Part shown: piece by piece, positions 8,515 to 16,833 of the stretch
How the letters are laid out: every line of letters begins with the position of its first letter
Position numbering within the stretch: position 1 is the first letter of the stretch
Assembly: GCA_964244585.1 (NCBI GenBank)
Contig: CAXTJM010000004.1
Location: 62,001 to 126,000 of the forward strand
From: LMUY01 sp964244585
GTDB taxonomy: Bacteria; Pseudomonadota; Alphaproteobacteria; Acetobacterales; Acetobacteraceae
Direction: 5' to 3'
DNA: 64,000 nucleotides
The notes under the pieces: generated by a model
The model's input: only the letters and a program-made list of their open reading frames with translations
Database searches by the model: none
What the model was told of the DNA's origin: nothing
Position numbers and translations under genes: made by a program

Positions 8515-8694
8515 ATGGCGCAAGCTCAATCCCAGGCAGCCTGGTGTCCGACACAGTCGCTCTCCCGTCCGCACACCCGCTTTCAAGACGTGTTCAACCG
8601 CGTTTCGTTCCTGTTCGACCATGATCTTCACCGCCATCCGCTTTACGACCTCGACGGCTTGGCACGGCGGCTGGGCCGGACAGTGCACGCCTGA
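8515..8694 (+). CDS. Small hypothetical protein in the exonuclease/BKACE gap
   Basis: A 59-codon ORF starts at ATG 8515, 5 bases after GGAGG (8505-8509) in the otherwise empty interval between the divergent exonuclease gene and the next plus-strand gene. The product starts MAQAQSQAAWCPTQSLS and ends DLDGLARRLGRTVHA; it is basic and rich in His and Phe in the middle, with no signal peptide or helix long enough to cross a membrane. The region just upstream is unusually AT-rich (TTAATATTGAAGTAATCC at about 8479-8496), as expected of a promoter. No family recognised. The good ribosome binding site is the main support. Confidence 0.4.
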   Translation: MAQAQSQAAWCPTQSLSRPHTRFQDVFNRVSFLFDHDLHRHPLYDLDGLARRLGRTVHA

Positions 8695-8768
8695 GGCCGC
8701 CGCATCCTTCCCTGGCGCCGCTCCGCCAGCCCGGCTATGGGTTGGCAAAGTCGTATGGGAGCGGAGCC

Positions 8769-9701
8769 ATGGCAGCGAGCCGGAAGGTCATCATCACCTG
8801 CGCCGTGACGGGAGCGATCCACACCCCGTCCATGTCACCGTATCTGCCGATCACGCCGGACCAGATCACGGCCGACGCGGTGCTGGCGGCCGAGGCCGGC
8901 GCGGCGGTGATCCACCTGCATGCGCGCGACCCGGTAACCGGCAAGCCGGACCAGACGCCGGACGCCTTCGCCCGCTTCCTGCCCCGGGTGAAGCAGCAGA
9001 CCAACGCCGTGATCAACATCACCAGTGGCGGCAGCCCTTTCATGACCGTGGAGGAGCGGGTCAAGCCCGCGGCGACGTTCAAGCCGGAAGTCGCCAGCCT
9101 CAACATGGGCTCGATCAATTTCGGCCTGTTCCACCTATTGGACCGCTACAAGGAGTTCAAGCACGATTGGGAGCGGCCGGCGCTGGAGGCGACGCGAGAC
9201 CTGGTGTTCCGCAACAGCTTCGCCGACATCGAATACATCCTCGAGACATGCAGCGAGAACGGCACCCGCTTCGAGTTCGAGTGCTACGACATCGCGCATC
9301 TGTACAACCTCAAGCACTTCCTGGACCGGGGCTTGGTGAAGCCGCCGCTGTTCGTGCAGTCGGTCTTCGGCATCCTGGGCGGCATCGGCACGCATCCCGA
9401 GGACATCGCGCACATGAAGCGCACGGCGGACCGGCTGTTCGCCGACCAATACCGCTGGTCGGTGCTAGGGGCGGGGGCGGCGCAGCTGCGCGTGGCGGCG
9501 ATCTCGGCCGCGATGGGCGGCAACGTGCGCGTGGGGCTGGAGGATAGCCTGTGGGCCGGACCCGGGCAGCTCGCCAGCAGCTCCGCGGTGCAGGTGCGGC
9601 TGGCCCGGCAGATCATCGAGGGGCTGGGGCTGCAGATCGCGTCGCCCGACGAGGCAAGGGAGATCCTGGCGCTCAAGGGCGGGGACAAGACCGCGATATG
9701 A
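8769..9701 (+). CDS. Beta-keto acid cleavage enzyme (BKACE, DUF849)
   Basis: Encodes 310 residues from ATG 8769, which is preceded by GGGAGCGGAG; an in-frame ATG at 8742 would only add nine non-conserved residues. It is a TIM-barrel family that condenses a beta-keto acid with acetyl-CoA, giving acetoacetate and a new acyl-CoA, using a metal ion. Visible motifs are VIITCAVTGA at the start, the metal-binding HLHARDP (about residue 47), NITSGG, and GLEDSLW near residue 258. The substrate differs among members and cannot be read here. The carboxymuconolactone-decarboxylase-like gene overlaps its stop (ATGA), suggesting a joint catabolic role. Confidence 0.9.
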   Translation: MAASRKVIITCAVTGAIHTPSMSPYLPITPDQITADAVLAAEAGAAVIHLHARDPVTGKPDQTPDAFARFLPRVKQQTNAVINITSGGSPFMTVEERVKPAATFKPEVASLNMGSINFGLFHLLDRYKEFKHDWERPALEATRDLVFRNSFADIEYILETCSENGTRFEFECYDIAHLYNLKHFLDRGLVKPPLFVQSVFGILGGIGTHPEDIAHMKRTADRLFADQYRWSVLGAGAAQLRVAAISAAMGGNVRVGLEDSLWAGPGQLASSSAVQVRLARQIIEGLGLQIASPDEAREILALKGGDKTAI

Positions 9702-10246
9702 CCTACCGCTTGCCGGAGCTGACTGCGGCGACGATGACGCCGGCGCAGCAGGGCGCGTTCGATGCGATCAAGGCCAGCCCGCGCGGTGTGGTGCAGGGGC
9801 CGTTGCTCGCCTGGCTGCAAAGCCCGGCGCTGGCGGACCGGGCGCAGGCGCTGGGGGCGTTCTGCCGCTACCGCACCTCGCTGCCGCCCCGCCTGTCCGA
9901 GCTCGCGATCATCACGACGGGCGCGTATTGGCAGGCCGGGTTCGAGTGGCATGTCCACGCGCCGATCGCGATCGCCGCCGGGCTGGACGCGGCGGCGGTG
10001 GAGGCGCTGCGGACCGGCGCAGTGCCGCATTTCGAGCAAGAGGACGAACAGGCCGTCTGGCGGTTCGCCCACCATCTGCTGCATGACCACGAGGTGCCGG
10101 ACGCGACCTACCGCACCGTCGCGGACTTGCTGGGTTCGGCGGCGACCGTCGAACTGGTGGGCGTGCTCGGCTATTACGGGCTGATCTCAATGACGATCAA
10201 GGCGTTCGGCGTGCCGGTGCCGGCGGGCGAAACAGAGCCGTTCTAA
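9698..10246 (+). CDS. Carboxymuconolactone decarboxylase family protein
   Basis: Encodes 182 residues starting at the ATG that overlaps the BKACE stop codon by 4 bases. The helical CMD/AhpD-like fold is indicated by LADRAQALGAFCRYRTSLPPRLSELAI, then YWQAGFEWHVHAPIA near residue 82, and ELVGVLGYYGLISMTI near the C-terminus. The CxxC redox pair of AhpD is absent, so this belongs to the decarboxylase-like or uncharacterised branch. Translational coupling with BKACE suggests that the two act on the same aromatic- or keto-acid-derived substrate. Confidence 0.82.
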   Translation: MTYRLPELTAATMTPAQQGAFDAIKASPRGVVQGPLLAWLQSPALADRAQALGAFCRYRTSLPPRLSELAIITTGAYWQAGFEWHVHAPIAIAAGLDAAAVEALRTGAVPHFEQEDEQAVWRFAHHLLHDHEVPDATYRTVADLLGSAATVELVGVLGYYGLISMTIKAFGVPVPAGETEPF

Positions 10247-10462
10247 CGTCTGCCGGCCGCCGGGCGGCGGCAAGATCGGCGCGGCGTCGTGACCCGGCGC
10301 GCTTCGGGGCAACCGAAGAATTCGGCTCGTTCACACCTTTCTCGGAAATAGGTTTCACCAGCCAAAGCGTTTCGACCGGACTGATAATGCGCTAAACCAT
10401 TCGTTGACGAATTTGACCTACCGTCCACCGCAGACTTGGTTTCCGAATCCGTGGAGACGCCT

Positions 10463-11839
10463 ATGGCCGATGCTCCAATCCTCTCATCGGCTACGACAGG
10501 ACGCCGCCACCGCGTGGCCGCTGCGATCCTGACGGCAGCGATGGTGGCAGTTGCCTTGATGTCGATGCCGTTCGGCCGCATGGCGTTGCCCGCCAATCCC
10601 AGCTTCCTGCCTGCGTTCGGCGCGATGACCCTGGTGTCGGACCTGCTGACGGGTTGCCTGCTGTTGTCGCAGGCGCGATTGGCGAAGGATCGACTGCCGC
10701 TGCGGCTGGGCGTCGCCTACCTGTTCTCCGCATTGACGCTCATACCGCACATGCTTGCGTTTCCCGGCGTGTTCGCCGCGTCGTCCGTGATCGGCGGCAG
10801 TGCCAGCGCCGTCTGGCTGTGGGTCGCGTGGCATGGCGGGTTCGCCGCCCTCGTGGTCCGCTTCCTGCTCGCCCGCTCCGAGCGCCTGCCGCCGCGTGGC
10901 ATCCGACTGGCCGTGGCGGGACTGGCCGTCGCCGTGTTGGCGGTGACGATCGTGTCGACCATCGGCCTGCCGTGGCTGCCGACCATCCTGGTCGACGGCA
11001 ACTACCACCGCCTGAACACGCTGGGGATCGGGCCGGCCGTGCTCGGGACATGTATCCTGGCAGCGGCCTTGGTGGCGGTGCGGCGCCGGTTGAACGATCC
11101 GCTGTCGCTATGGCTCTTCGTCGCCCTGCTGGCAGCGACCTTGGATGTGGCGCTGACGCTGTTCGGCGGCGGACGGTTCACGCTGGGCTGGTATGCCGCA
11201 CGGTGCTTGAGCCTGATGACCGGGCTTACCGTGCTGACCGCCTTGCTGTCCGAACTGGTCAGCCAGGCAGGCCGCGTGGCCGAGGTCAACGAACAGCTTG
11301 AGCAGCTCCTTCGCACGGACGTGCTCACGGGCGTCGCCAATCGCCGCGCGTTTGACATCGCGATGGCGATGGAATGGCGACGGGCGCGCCGCGAGCAGAG
11401 CAGCCTATCGCTGCTGATGATCGATATCGACCTCTTCAAGGGCTTCAACGACCTGTATGGCCATCCTGCGGGCGATGTCTGCCTGCGCCAGGTGGCGAGG
11501 GGATTGAATGCCGAGCTGCAGCGTCCGGCGGATCTGGCGGCCCGGCTTGGCGGCGAGGAATTCGCCCTCCTGCTACCGAATACGGAGGAGGCTGGGGCCA
11601 TCCAGGTGGCCGAGCGCGTGCGGGCCAGCGTGGAGGCGCTCCGCCTGGTCCATGACGGCAGCGTGCTCGGCCACGTCACGATCAGCGTCGGGGTGGCGAC
11701 CAGCCGGCCGTTCGACCGGACGGAGGACCCACAATCGCTGATGGATGCAGCGGACCGGGCGCTTTATCGCGCCAAGGCCTCCGGGCGGAACACCATCTGC
11801 CCGGCGGTGCATGAAGGGCGTTCCCTGGTGGCGGCTTAA
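10463..11839 (+). CDS. Membrane-anchored diguanylate cyclase (MASE4-GGDEF)
   Basis: Encodes 458 residues from ATG 10463, preceded by GGAG (10452-10455); the frame is open from an upstream TTG without a better RBS. About eight hydrophobic helices fill residues 15-265. The pattern NPSFLPAFGAMTLVSDLLTG and YLFSALTLIPHMLAFPGVF matches MASE4 sensory domains. A short coiled linker then leads to the GGDEF domain (about 280-450) with active-site GGEEF and the product-inhibition site RPAD five residues upstream. It should make cyclic di-GMP at the inner membrane in response to an unknown signal. The 216 bases upstream hold no gene. Confidence 0.9.
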   Translation: MADAPILSSATTGRRHRVAAAILTAAMVAVALMSMPFGRMALPANPSFLPAFGAMTLVSDLLTGCLLLSQARLAKDRLPLRLGVAYLFSALTLIPHMLAFPGVFAASSVIGGSASAVWLWVAWHGGFAALVVRFLLARSERLPPRGIRLAVAGLAVAVLAVTIVSTIGLPWLPTILVDGNYHRLNTLGIGPAVLGTCILAAALVAVRRRLNDPLSLWLFVALLAATLDVALTLFGGGRFTLGWYAARCLSLMTGLTVLTALLSELVSQAGRVAEVNEQLEQLLRTDVLTGVANRRAFDIAMAMEWRRARREQSSLSLLMIDIDLFKGFNDLYGHPAGDVCLRQVARGLNAELQRPADLAARLGGEEFALLLPNTEEAGAIQVAERVRASVEALRLVHDGSVLGHVTISVGVATSRPFDRTEDPQSLMDAADRALYRAKASGRNTICPAVHEGRSLVAA

Positions 11840-11898
11840 AGCGAGGGCGATCCCACGGTTGAGGTCGAGCAACCGCAACGATCGCGCTTCGGACTCGG

Positions 11899-13413
11899 CT
11901 ATTTCCAGGTTGCCAGGAAGAAGCGTGGCAGCTCGTCCGGGAACGGCCTGAAGTTCAACTGCCGCGAGAACGCGTAGGTCGTGACGTAGGTGCTGAGCGG
12001 CAGCCAGTACACCTGCTCCGAAATGCGGCGCAGCGCCGACGAATAGGCGCTGCGCCGCTGGTCGGCATCGGTGGTCGCGCCGCCGGCCTGCACAAGTCGT
12101 TCGACTTCGGGATCGCGGCTGTAATCGTTGCCGCTGCCATCGAAGAACACCGGCAGGATCGCAGAAACGTCGTTGATCGAGTAGCTGCCCCAGCTGCCGG
12201 CATAGACCGGCGTCCTGCCCTCCAGCGAACGCTGCACCGCCGGGGCGACCTGCAGCTCGCTGAGCCGCGCGTTGATGCCGACCGCCTTCAAATACCCTTC
12301 GATCGCGACGCTGTATTGCGGCAGCACGTAGCTGACCAATTCGGTCTCGAACCCGTTCGGGTAGCCCGCATCGGCAAGCAGTTTCTTCGCGAGCGCGGGA
12401 TCATAGTCGTACCGGGTGGCCACGGCCTGGTCGCAGCCGAACTGCGTCGGATAGCAGGCTGCCTCCAGCACGCGGCTGCCGCCCTGGATCAACTGGCGGG
12501 CGATCGTGGCGCGGTCGATCGCGTGGGCGATCGCCTGGCGCACCGGCAACTTGGTGAGCGGATTGTCGGCACCGGTCCGGCCTGCCGCATCCAGGCTGAG
12601 GTAGCCGATCCGCATGCTTTCCGCCCGGATCGCCTGCAAGGCCGGAACGCGGCTGATATTCTCGAACTGGTCGGGATTGAACTGCCAGATCCAGTCCGCC
12701 CGGCCAGCGAGGATCTCGGTGATTTCGGTCGTGGCGTCCGCCACCTCGTGAATGACGATCTTAGGGATGGCCGGGTGGCCTTTCGGCCCGTCGAAATAGC
12801 TGTCGTTGCGCTCCAGGTCGATTTCCGACAGGCCGTCGATCCTGGTGATGCGGTATGGGCCGGTGCCCACCGGCGCCTGGCTGAAGGCCGCCGGCCCCAC
12901 CCGTTCGCGGTATGCCTTGGGCCAGATCGGCAACGTCATCGCCATGTATTCCAGGGCGGCGGGGAAGATACGCTTCAGCGTCACCCGCACATGGAAGTCG
13001 TCGATCTTCTCGGCCCCGGCGAGATAGGCGAAGTTGGAAGGCACCGCGATCCGCGGGTCCGCCAGCACGGTGTCGATGGTGTAGACCACGTCGTCCGCCG
13101 TGAATGGGCTCCCATCGTGGAAGCTCACGCCCTGGCGCAGTTCGAACTCGTAGGTGGTGTCGCTGGTCTGCTTCCAGGACGAAGCCAGCAAGGGCTTGAT
13201 CTGGAATGTATCGGGGTCGCGGTACACCAAGGTGTCCCAGGCCTCATGCGCGAGGACGAGGCCGGTGCGCAACTGGTTGTAGTACGGATCGACATCGGGA
13301 ACAGCGTCGCGCCAGGCGATTCGCAGGATGTTCGCCGATTTCTGCGCATGGGCCGGGACCACCGCCGCAACCAGCGCCAGACCGCAACAGGCGAGCCATC
13401 CCAACGCACGCAT
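11899..13413 (-). CDS. ABC transporter solute-binding protein, peptide/nickel family (SBP_bac_5)
   Basis: Encodes 504 residues with a clear signal peptide (MRALGWLACCGLALVAAVVPAHA, cleavage near residue 23). The mature protein follows the DppA/OppA layout: early LRIAWRDAVPDVDPY, then YEFELRQGVSFHDGSPFTADDVVYTID near residue 95, the family signature region, and late QLNFRPFPDELPRFFLATWK. It would capture a peptide or similar cationic or organic ligand in the periplasm. No permease or ATPase gene is adjacent, so it is an orphan component here. It converges on the diguanylate cyclase gene with a 59-base gap. Confidence 0.88.
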   Translation of the reverse strand: MRALGWLACCGLALVAAVVPAHAQKSANILRIAWRDAVPDVDPYYNQLRTGLVLAHEAWDTLVYRDPDTFQIKPLLASSWKQTSDTTYEFELRQGVSFHDGSPFTADDVVYTIDTVLADPRIAVPSNFAYLAGAEKIDDFHVRVTLKRIFPAALEYMAMTLPIWPKAYRERVGPAAFSQAPVGTGPYRITRIDGLSEIDLERNDSYFDGPKGHPAIPKIVIHEVADATTEITEILAGRADWIWQFNPDQFENISRVPALQAIRAESMRIGYLSLDAAGRTGADNPLTKLPVRQAIAHAIDRATIARQLIQGGSRVLEAACYPTQFGCDQAVATRYDYDPALAKKLLADAGYPNGFETELVSYVLPQYSVAIEGYLKAVGINARLSELQVAPAVQRSLEGRTPVYAGSWGSYSINDVSAILPVFFDGSGNDYSRDPEVERLVQAGGATTDADQRRSAYSSALRRISEQVYWLPLSTYVTTYAFSRQLNFRPFPDELPRFFLATWK

Positions 13414-13570
13414 CCGCGTCCCCCTTCAGGAGCGGGCGCGAGCCTAGGAGCGGGCCCTTGGTTCAACAAGCGGCGGGGCCGGTTTATCTCGCATCGCTTG
13501 AGCAACAAACAGGACCAGCTTGCGTTAACCTGCCGCGGCGATGGACGCCGTTCCCGGGAGTGTCACCGAT

Positions 13571-13744
13571 ATGCTTCGCTACGCCCTCATCTTCGCCGTG
13601 ATCTCCTTGATTGCCGGCTTCTTCGGCTTCAGCGGCCTTTCCTCTGCCACCGCCGGCATCGCCAAGATCCTCTTCTTCATCGCGATCGTCATATTCCTGA
13701 TCTTCCTCGTGCTGGGACTGCTGGGCATCCAGCTCTTCACCTAG
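13571..13744 (+). CDS. DUF1328 small membrane protein (YtjA family)
   Basis: Encodes 57 residues beginning MLRYALIFAVISLIAGFFGF and including SSATAGIAKILFFIAIVIFL, the standard DUF1328 pattern with two membrane-spanning segments and a full family length. The ATG at 13571 is chosen over an in-frame start 30 bases upstream because the family starts MLRYA or MLNWA; GGGAG lies about 10 bases before it. The function is unknown; members are small inner-membrane proteins common in proteobacteria. It ends 4 bases from the stop of the convergent amidase gene. Confidence 0.88.
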   Translation: MLRYALIFAVISLIAGFFGFSGLSSATAGIAKILFFIAIVIFLIFLVLGLLGIQLFT

Positions 13745-13748
13745 CGCA

Positions 13749-15185
13749 TCAGCGATACCCTGGCGGGGGCACGAACCCCCGCCAGCTCCGCTCCAGCCAT
13801 CCAGCGACCGCAATGGTGGTGCGGTCGCCGTACAAGGGTCCGGCAATCTGGACGCCGAACGGAAGGTTCTCGGCCGTCTGTCCCAAGGGGGCGACAGTGC
13901 CGGGCAGGTGATAGCCGCATGTGAGGCCCGGCCAGAACAGCAGATCGTTGTAGGATATTTCCGCACCTGCCACCGCCAAGCGGCGCCGCCAGATCTCGTC
14001 GCCGGTCTGGTGCATCCAGGTCGCCGACCCCAGTGCCGGGCATAGCAGCACATCCCAATCGTGGAAGAACGAGCCCCAGGCGCGCCGCAACCGGTGCCGT
14101 TGCTCGTTCAGGCCGATCCACTCGGCATGCGTCATGTCGACCGCACTGAACATGACGGCATTGGCGCTCCGGTCGTCCTGTCCCAACTCCCTGGCATTCA
14201 CCCGCACCCGCGCCCGGTCCGCCTCGGTCGCCCGCCCGCTCAGGGCCGCGAAGAGCAGCTTCAGATACAGCCAGTACGCCGTTTCCACATCGAAGGCCGG
14301 CCGGGCGGTTCGATCCACGATGGCGCCTTCGCCCTCCAGCGCATCGGCCAAGGCGAGCAAGGCGGTGGTGATCGCCGGATCGGTGGCCTGGCCGGGCTGC
14401 TCTGCCCAGACGGCGACCCGCAGCCCGCGCAGGCCGGGCACGCGCGGCGCCGGCAGGGTCAGTCGCAACCCGGTCTCGACGGAATCCGGGCCGGCCATCA
14501 CCTCCACGGCCAGCGCCAAATCTTCGGCAGAGCGGGCCAGGGGTCCGATGACGGAGATATCCGTCCCGCCGGCATTCTCGCTGAGCGCGTGACCATAGAG
14601 CGGCAGCAAGCCATGCGTCGGCTTGTGGCCGAAGATGCCGCAGGCATGGGCGGGTTGCCGTATGGAGCCGCCGATGTCGCTGCCGACCTCCAGCGCAGAC
14701 AGCCCGGCCGCGATCGCCGCCGCCGCGCCACCGGAGGAACCACCCGGGCTGGTGTCGAGGTTCCACGGGTTGTTGGTGCGGCCGTAATTGACGTTGAAGC
14801 TTTCCCATTCGCCCAGCATGCGCGGGACGTTGGTCTTGCCGAAGATCACCGCCCCGGCGGCCAGCAGACGGTCCACGGCGAGGGCGTTGGCGGTGGCGAG
14901 CTTGCCGTGATGCTCCGCCACGCCCCAGCTCGTGGGCAGGCCGGCAACGTTGAAGCTTTCCTTCAGCGTCATCGGCACGCCGTGGAGCGGCCCGAGGACT
15001 GGCCCGTTGTCCAACTGCCGCGCCCGGTCCCGCGCGCGAGTGAAATCGCGCACGACGACGGCGTTCAAGGCACCATCCAGGCGTTCCACCCGGCCGATGA
15101 AATGATCCAGGGCTTCGAGGCAGCCAATCTGCCGGGCGCGAATGGCGGCGGCAAGGAAGGCGGCGGAGGCGAAGGACGGTTCCAT
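13749..15185 (-). CDS. Amidase signature family hydrolase
   Basis: Encodes 478 residues from ATG 15185, 5 bases after the upstream SDR stop. All parts of the Ser-cisSer-Lys machinery are present: Lys75 in GVPMTLKESFNVAG, Ser150 in TSPGGSSGGAAAAIA and the nucleophile Ser174 in GSDIGGSIRQPAHACG. It hydrolyses an amide bond in an unknown substrate, possibly a small aliphatic or aryl amide. It is cytoplasmic. It is the last gene of a minus-strand thioesterase-SDR-amidase operon. The C-terminus (FGVQIAGPLYGDRTTIAVAGWLE) is also standard. Confidence 0.9.
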   Translation of the reverse strand: MEPSFASAAFLAAAIRARQIGCLEALDHFIGRVERLDGALNAVVVRDFTRARDRARQLDNGPVLGPLHGVPMTLKESFNVAGLPTSWGVAEHHGKLATANALAVDRLLAAGAVIFGKTNVPRMLGEWESFNVNYGRTNNPWNLDTSPGGSSGGAAAAIAAGLSALEVGSDIGGSIRQPAHACGIFGHKPTHGLLPLYGHALSENAGGTDISVIGPLARSAEDLALAVEVMAGPDSVETGLRLTLPAPRVPGLRGLRVAVWAEQPGQATDPAITTALLALADALEGEGAIVDRTARPAFDVETAYWLYLKLLFAALSGRATEADRARVRVNARELGQDDRSANAVMFSAVDMTHAEWIGLNEQRHRLRRAWGSFFHDWDVLLCPALGSATWMHQTGDEIWRRRLAVAGAEISYNDLLFWPGLTCGYHLPGTVAPLGQTAENLPFGVQIAGPLYGDRTTIAVAGWLERSWRGFVPPPGYR

Positions 15186-15190
15186 CCCGG

Positions 15191-15973
15191 TCAACCCATC
15201 ATCGAGTTGAAGGCGCCGCCATCGAGCAGCAGGTTCTGGCCGACGATGAAGCCGGACGACGCGCTGCACAGGAACACGCAGGCGTCGCCGAACTCCGCCG
15301 GGTCGCCGACGCGGCCGGCGGGGTTTGCGGCTGCCCGGGTTGCGATTTCCTGCTCCACGCTGTGCCCCGCCTTGGCGGCCGCGGCGGCATTGGTGCTGCG
15401 CAGGCGGTCGGTCATGAAGGGACCGGGCAGCAGGCTGTTGATGGTGACGTTGTGCCGCGCCACCTGCCGCGCCAGGCCGGCGACGAACCCGGTCAACCCG
15501 GCGCGGGCGCCGTTGCTCATGCCGAGGATCGGGATCGGGGATTTCACGCTGGCCGAGGTGATGTTGACGATGCGGCCGAACCGGCGGCCGATCATGGCGT
15601 CGACCGTCGCCTTGATGAGCGCGATCGGCGTCAGCATGTTGGCGTCCAAGGCACGTATCCAGTCCTCCCGTTGCCAATCGCGGAAATCGCCTGGCGGCGG
15701 GCCGCCGGCATTGTTGACCAGGATGTCCGGGCTGGGGCAGGCGGCCAGGGCGGCGGCGCGTCCGGCCTCCGTGGTGATGTCGCCAGCCACGGCCGTGACG
15801 CTCACGCCGGTCTGGCTACGGATGTCGGCGGCGGTGGCCTCCAGCGCTTCGGCGCCGCGGGCGGTGATGGTCACGTCGACCCCCTCCCTGGCGAGGGCCA
15901 GCGCGCAGGCCCGTCCGAGCCCCTTGCTGGCGGCGCAGACGAGCGCGGTGCGGCCGCTAAGTCCGGTGTTCAT
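15191..15973 (-). CDS. SDR family oxidoreductase with altered catalytic Tyr/Lys
   Basis: Encodes 260 residues of a Rossmann-fold short-chain dehydrogenase. The cofactor motif is unusual (AASKGLGRA instead of TGxxxGxG). NNAG is at 87-90, the catalytic-type Ser is in NITSAS (about 140), and the C-terminal LLLDGGAF is typical. At the place of the catalytic YxxxK the sequence reads SNGAR (153-157), so Tyr becomes Ser and Lys becomes Arg. Either it is a divergent subfamily with other catalytic residues or it is not a classical oxidoreductase. It starts within the thioesterase gene (17-base overlap) and is followed by the amidase after 5 bases. Confidence 0.85.
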   Translation of the reverse strand: MNTGLSGRTALVCAASKGLGRACALALAREGVDVTITARGAEALEATAADIRSQTGVSVTAVAGDITTEAGRAAALAACPSPDILVNNAGGPPPGDFRDWQREDWIRALDANMLTPIALIKATVDAMIGRRFGRIVNITSASVKSPIPILGMSNGARAGLTGFVAGLARQVARHNVTINSLLPGPFMTDRLRSTNAAAAAKAGHSVEQEIATRAAANPAGRVGDPAEFGDACVFLCSASSGFIVGQNLLLDGGAFNSMMG

Positions 15974-16457
15974 GCTGAAGCTCCATCACGATGGCCTGGC
16001 GTACGAGATCCGGGATCGGCGTTGGCCGCCGGGTCTGCCGATCGACGTGCACGTGGACGTAGAACCCCTCTGCCGAAGCCTGGTCGGCGTCGCCGCGAAA
16101 CAGGCCCAGTTCCCAGCGGACCGAGCTGTTGCCGAGCCGGCCCAGCCGGAAGCCGACCGTCAGCATGTCGGGAAAGGCGATTTCGCTGATGTAGCGGCAG
16201 CCGGTTTCCACCGCCATCCACATCGGTCCGTGCCTGGCGCCAAGGAACTCGTGCCGGACTAGCCAGGCCGTGATCGCGCTGTCGAAGAACGAATAGTAGG
16301 TCACGTTGTTCACGTGGCCGAACACGTCGTTGTCCATCCACCGTGTGCTCAACGTGTGGAAGATACGGTAGTCGGCGCGCCGGCTAGCCGGGGAACGGGA
16401 GGTCTCGGCAAGGTTCGTCCGGGGCGCGGCCATCCTTTGATCATGGACAGCAACCAC
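15957..16457 (-). CDS. Acyl-CoA thioesterase (4-hydroxybenzoyl-CoA thioesterase-like hotdog fold)
   Basis: Encodes 166 residues. The hotdog-fold signature RWMDNDVFGHVNNVTYYSFFD is at about residues 39-59, with the conserved Asp of the YbgC/4HBT active site. Later segments VGFRLGRLGNSSVRWELGLF and AEGFYVHVHVDRQTRRPTPIP complete the fold. It likely hydrolyses an acyl-CoA to free acid and CoA in the cytoplasm. A later in-frame ATG at 16433 is also a possible start. It overlaps the following SDR gene by 17 bases and leads that operon. Confidence 0.87.
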   Translation of the reverse strand: MVAVHDQRMAAPRTNLAETSRSPASRRADYRIFHTLSTRWMDNDVFGHVNNVTYYSFFDSAITAWLVRHEFLGARHGPMWMAVETGCRYISEIAFPDMLTVGFRLGRLGNSSVRWELGLFRGDADQASAEGFYVHVHVDRQTRRPTPIPDLVRQAIVMELQHEHRT

Positions 16458-16469
16458 CCGCCGCGCTAG

Positions 16470-16829
16470 ATGCCCGGCGCCATGGCGCCGAAGCTGGTCA
16501 TCTCACTTCTCCTGTCACTGCCTGGCGTCGCCAGCGCCCATGCCATCCTGGTCGACAGCTCCCCGGCGATCCATGCCAGCATTCCGGCCGGCCACGCGGC
16601 GATGATGCTGCGGTTCAACTCTCGCATCGACCGGGAGCGGTCGCGGCTGACCCTGGTCGCACCGGACAAGTCCGAGACGCGGCTGCCGATCGCGTCGGAC
16701 GGACCGCCCGACGTGATGAACACCGCCGGCGATCTGCACCCTGGCGACTACACAGTCCGCTGGCAGGTCCTGGCGGTGGACGGCCACATTACCCGGGGGG
16801 ACGTTCCCTTCACGGTCGCCGCGCCCTAG
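16470..16829 (+). CDS. copC: Copper resistance protein CopC
   Basis: Encodes 119 residues with a signal peptide ending VASA; the mature protein begins with His (HAILVDSSPAIHASI), the N-terminal copper-ligand position of CopC. The beta-sandwich hallmarks GHAAMMLRFNSRID and PGDYTVRWQVLAVDGHITRGDVPFTV include the second copper-binding region DGH. It is a small periplasmic copper carrier that passes copper to the CopD-type membrane protein encoded 4 bases downstream. Confidence 0.92.
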   Translation: MPGAMAPKLVISLLLSLPGVASAHAILVDSSPAIHASIPAGHAAMMLRFNSRIDRERSRLTLVAPDKSETRLPIASDGPPDVMNTAGDLHPGDYTVRWQVLAVDGHITRGDVPFTVAAP

Positions 16830-16833
16830 CCTC

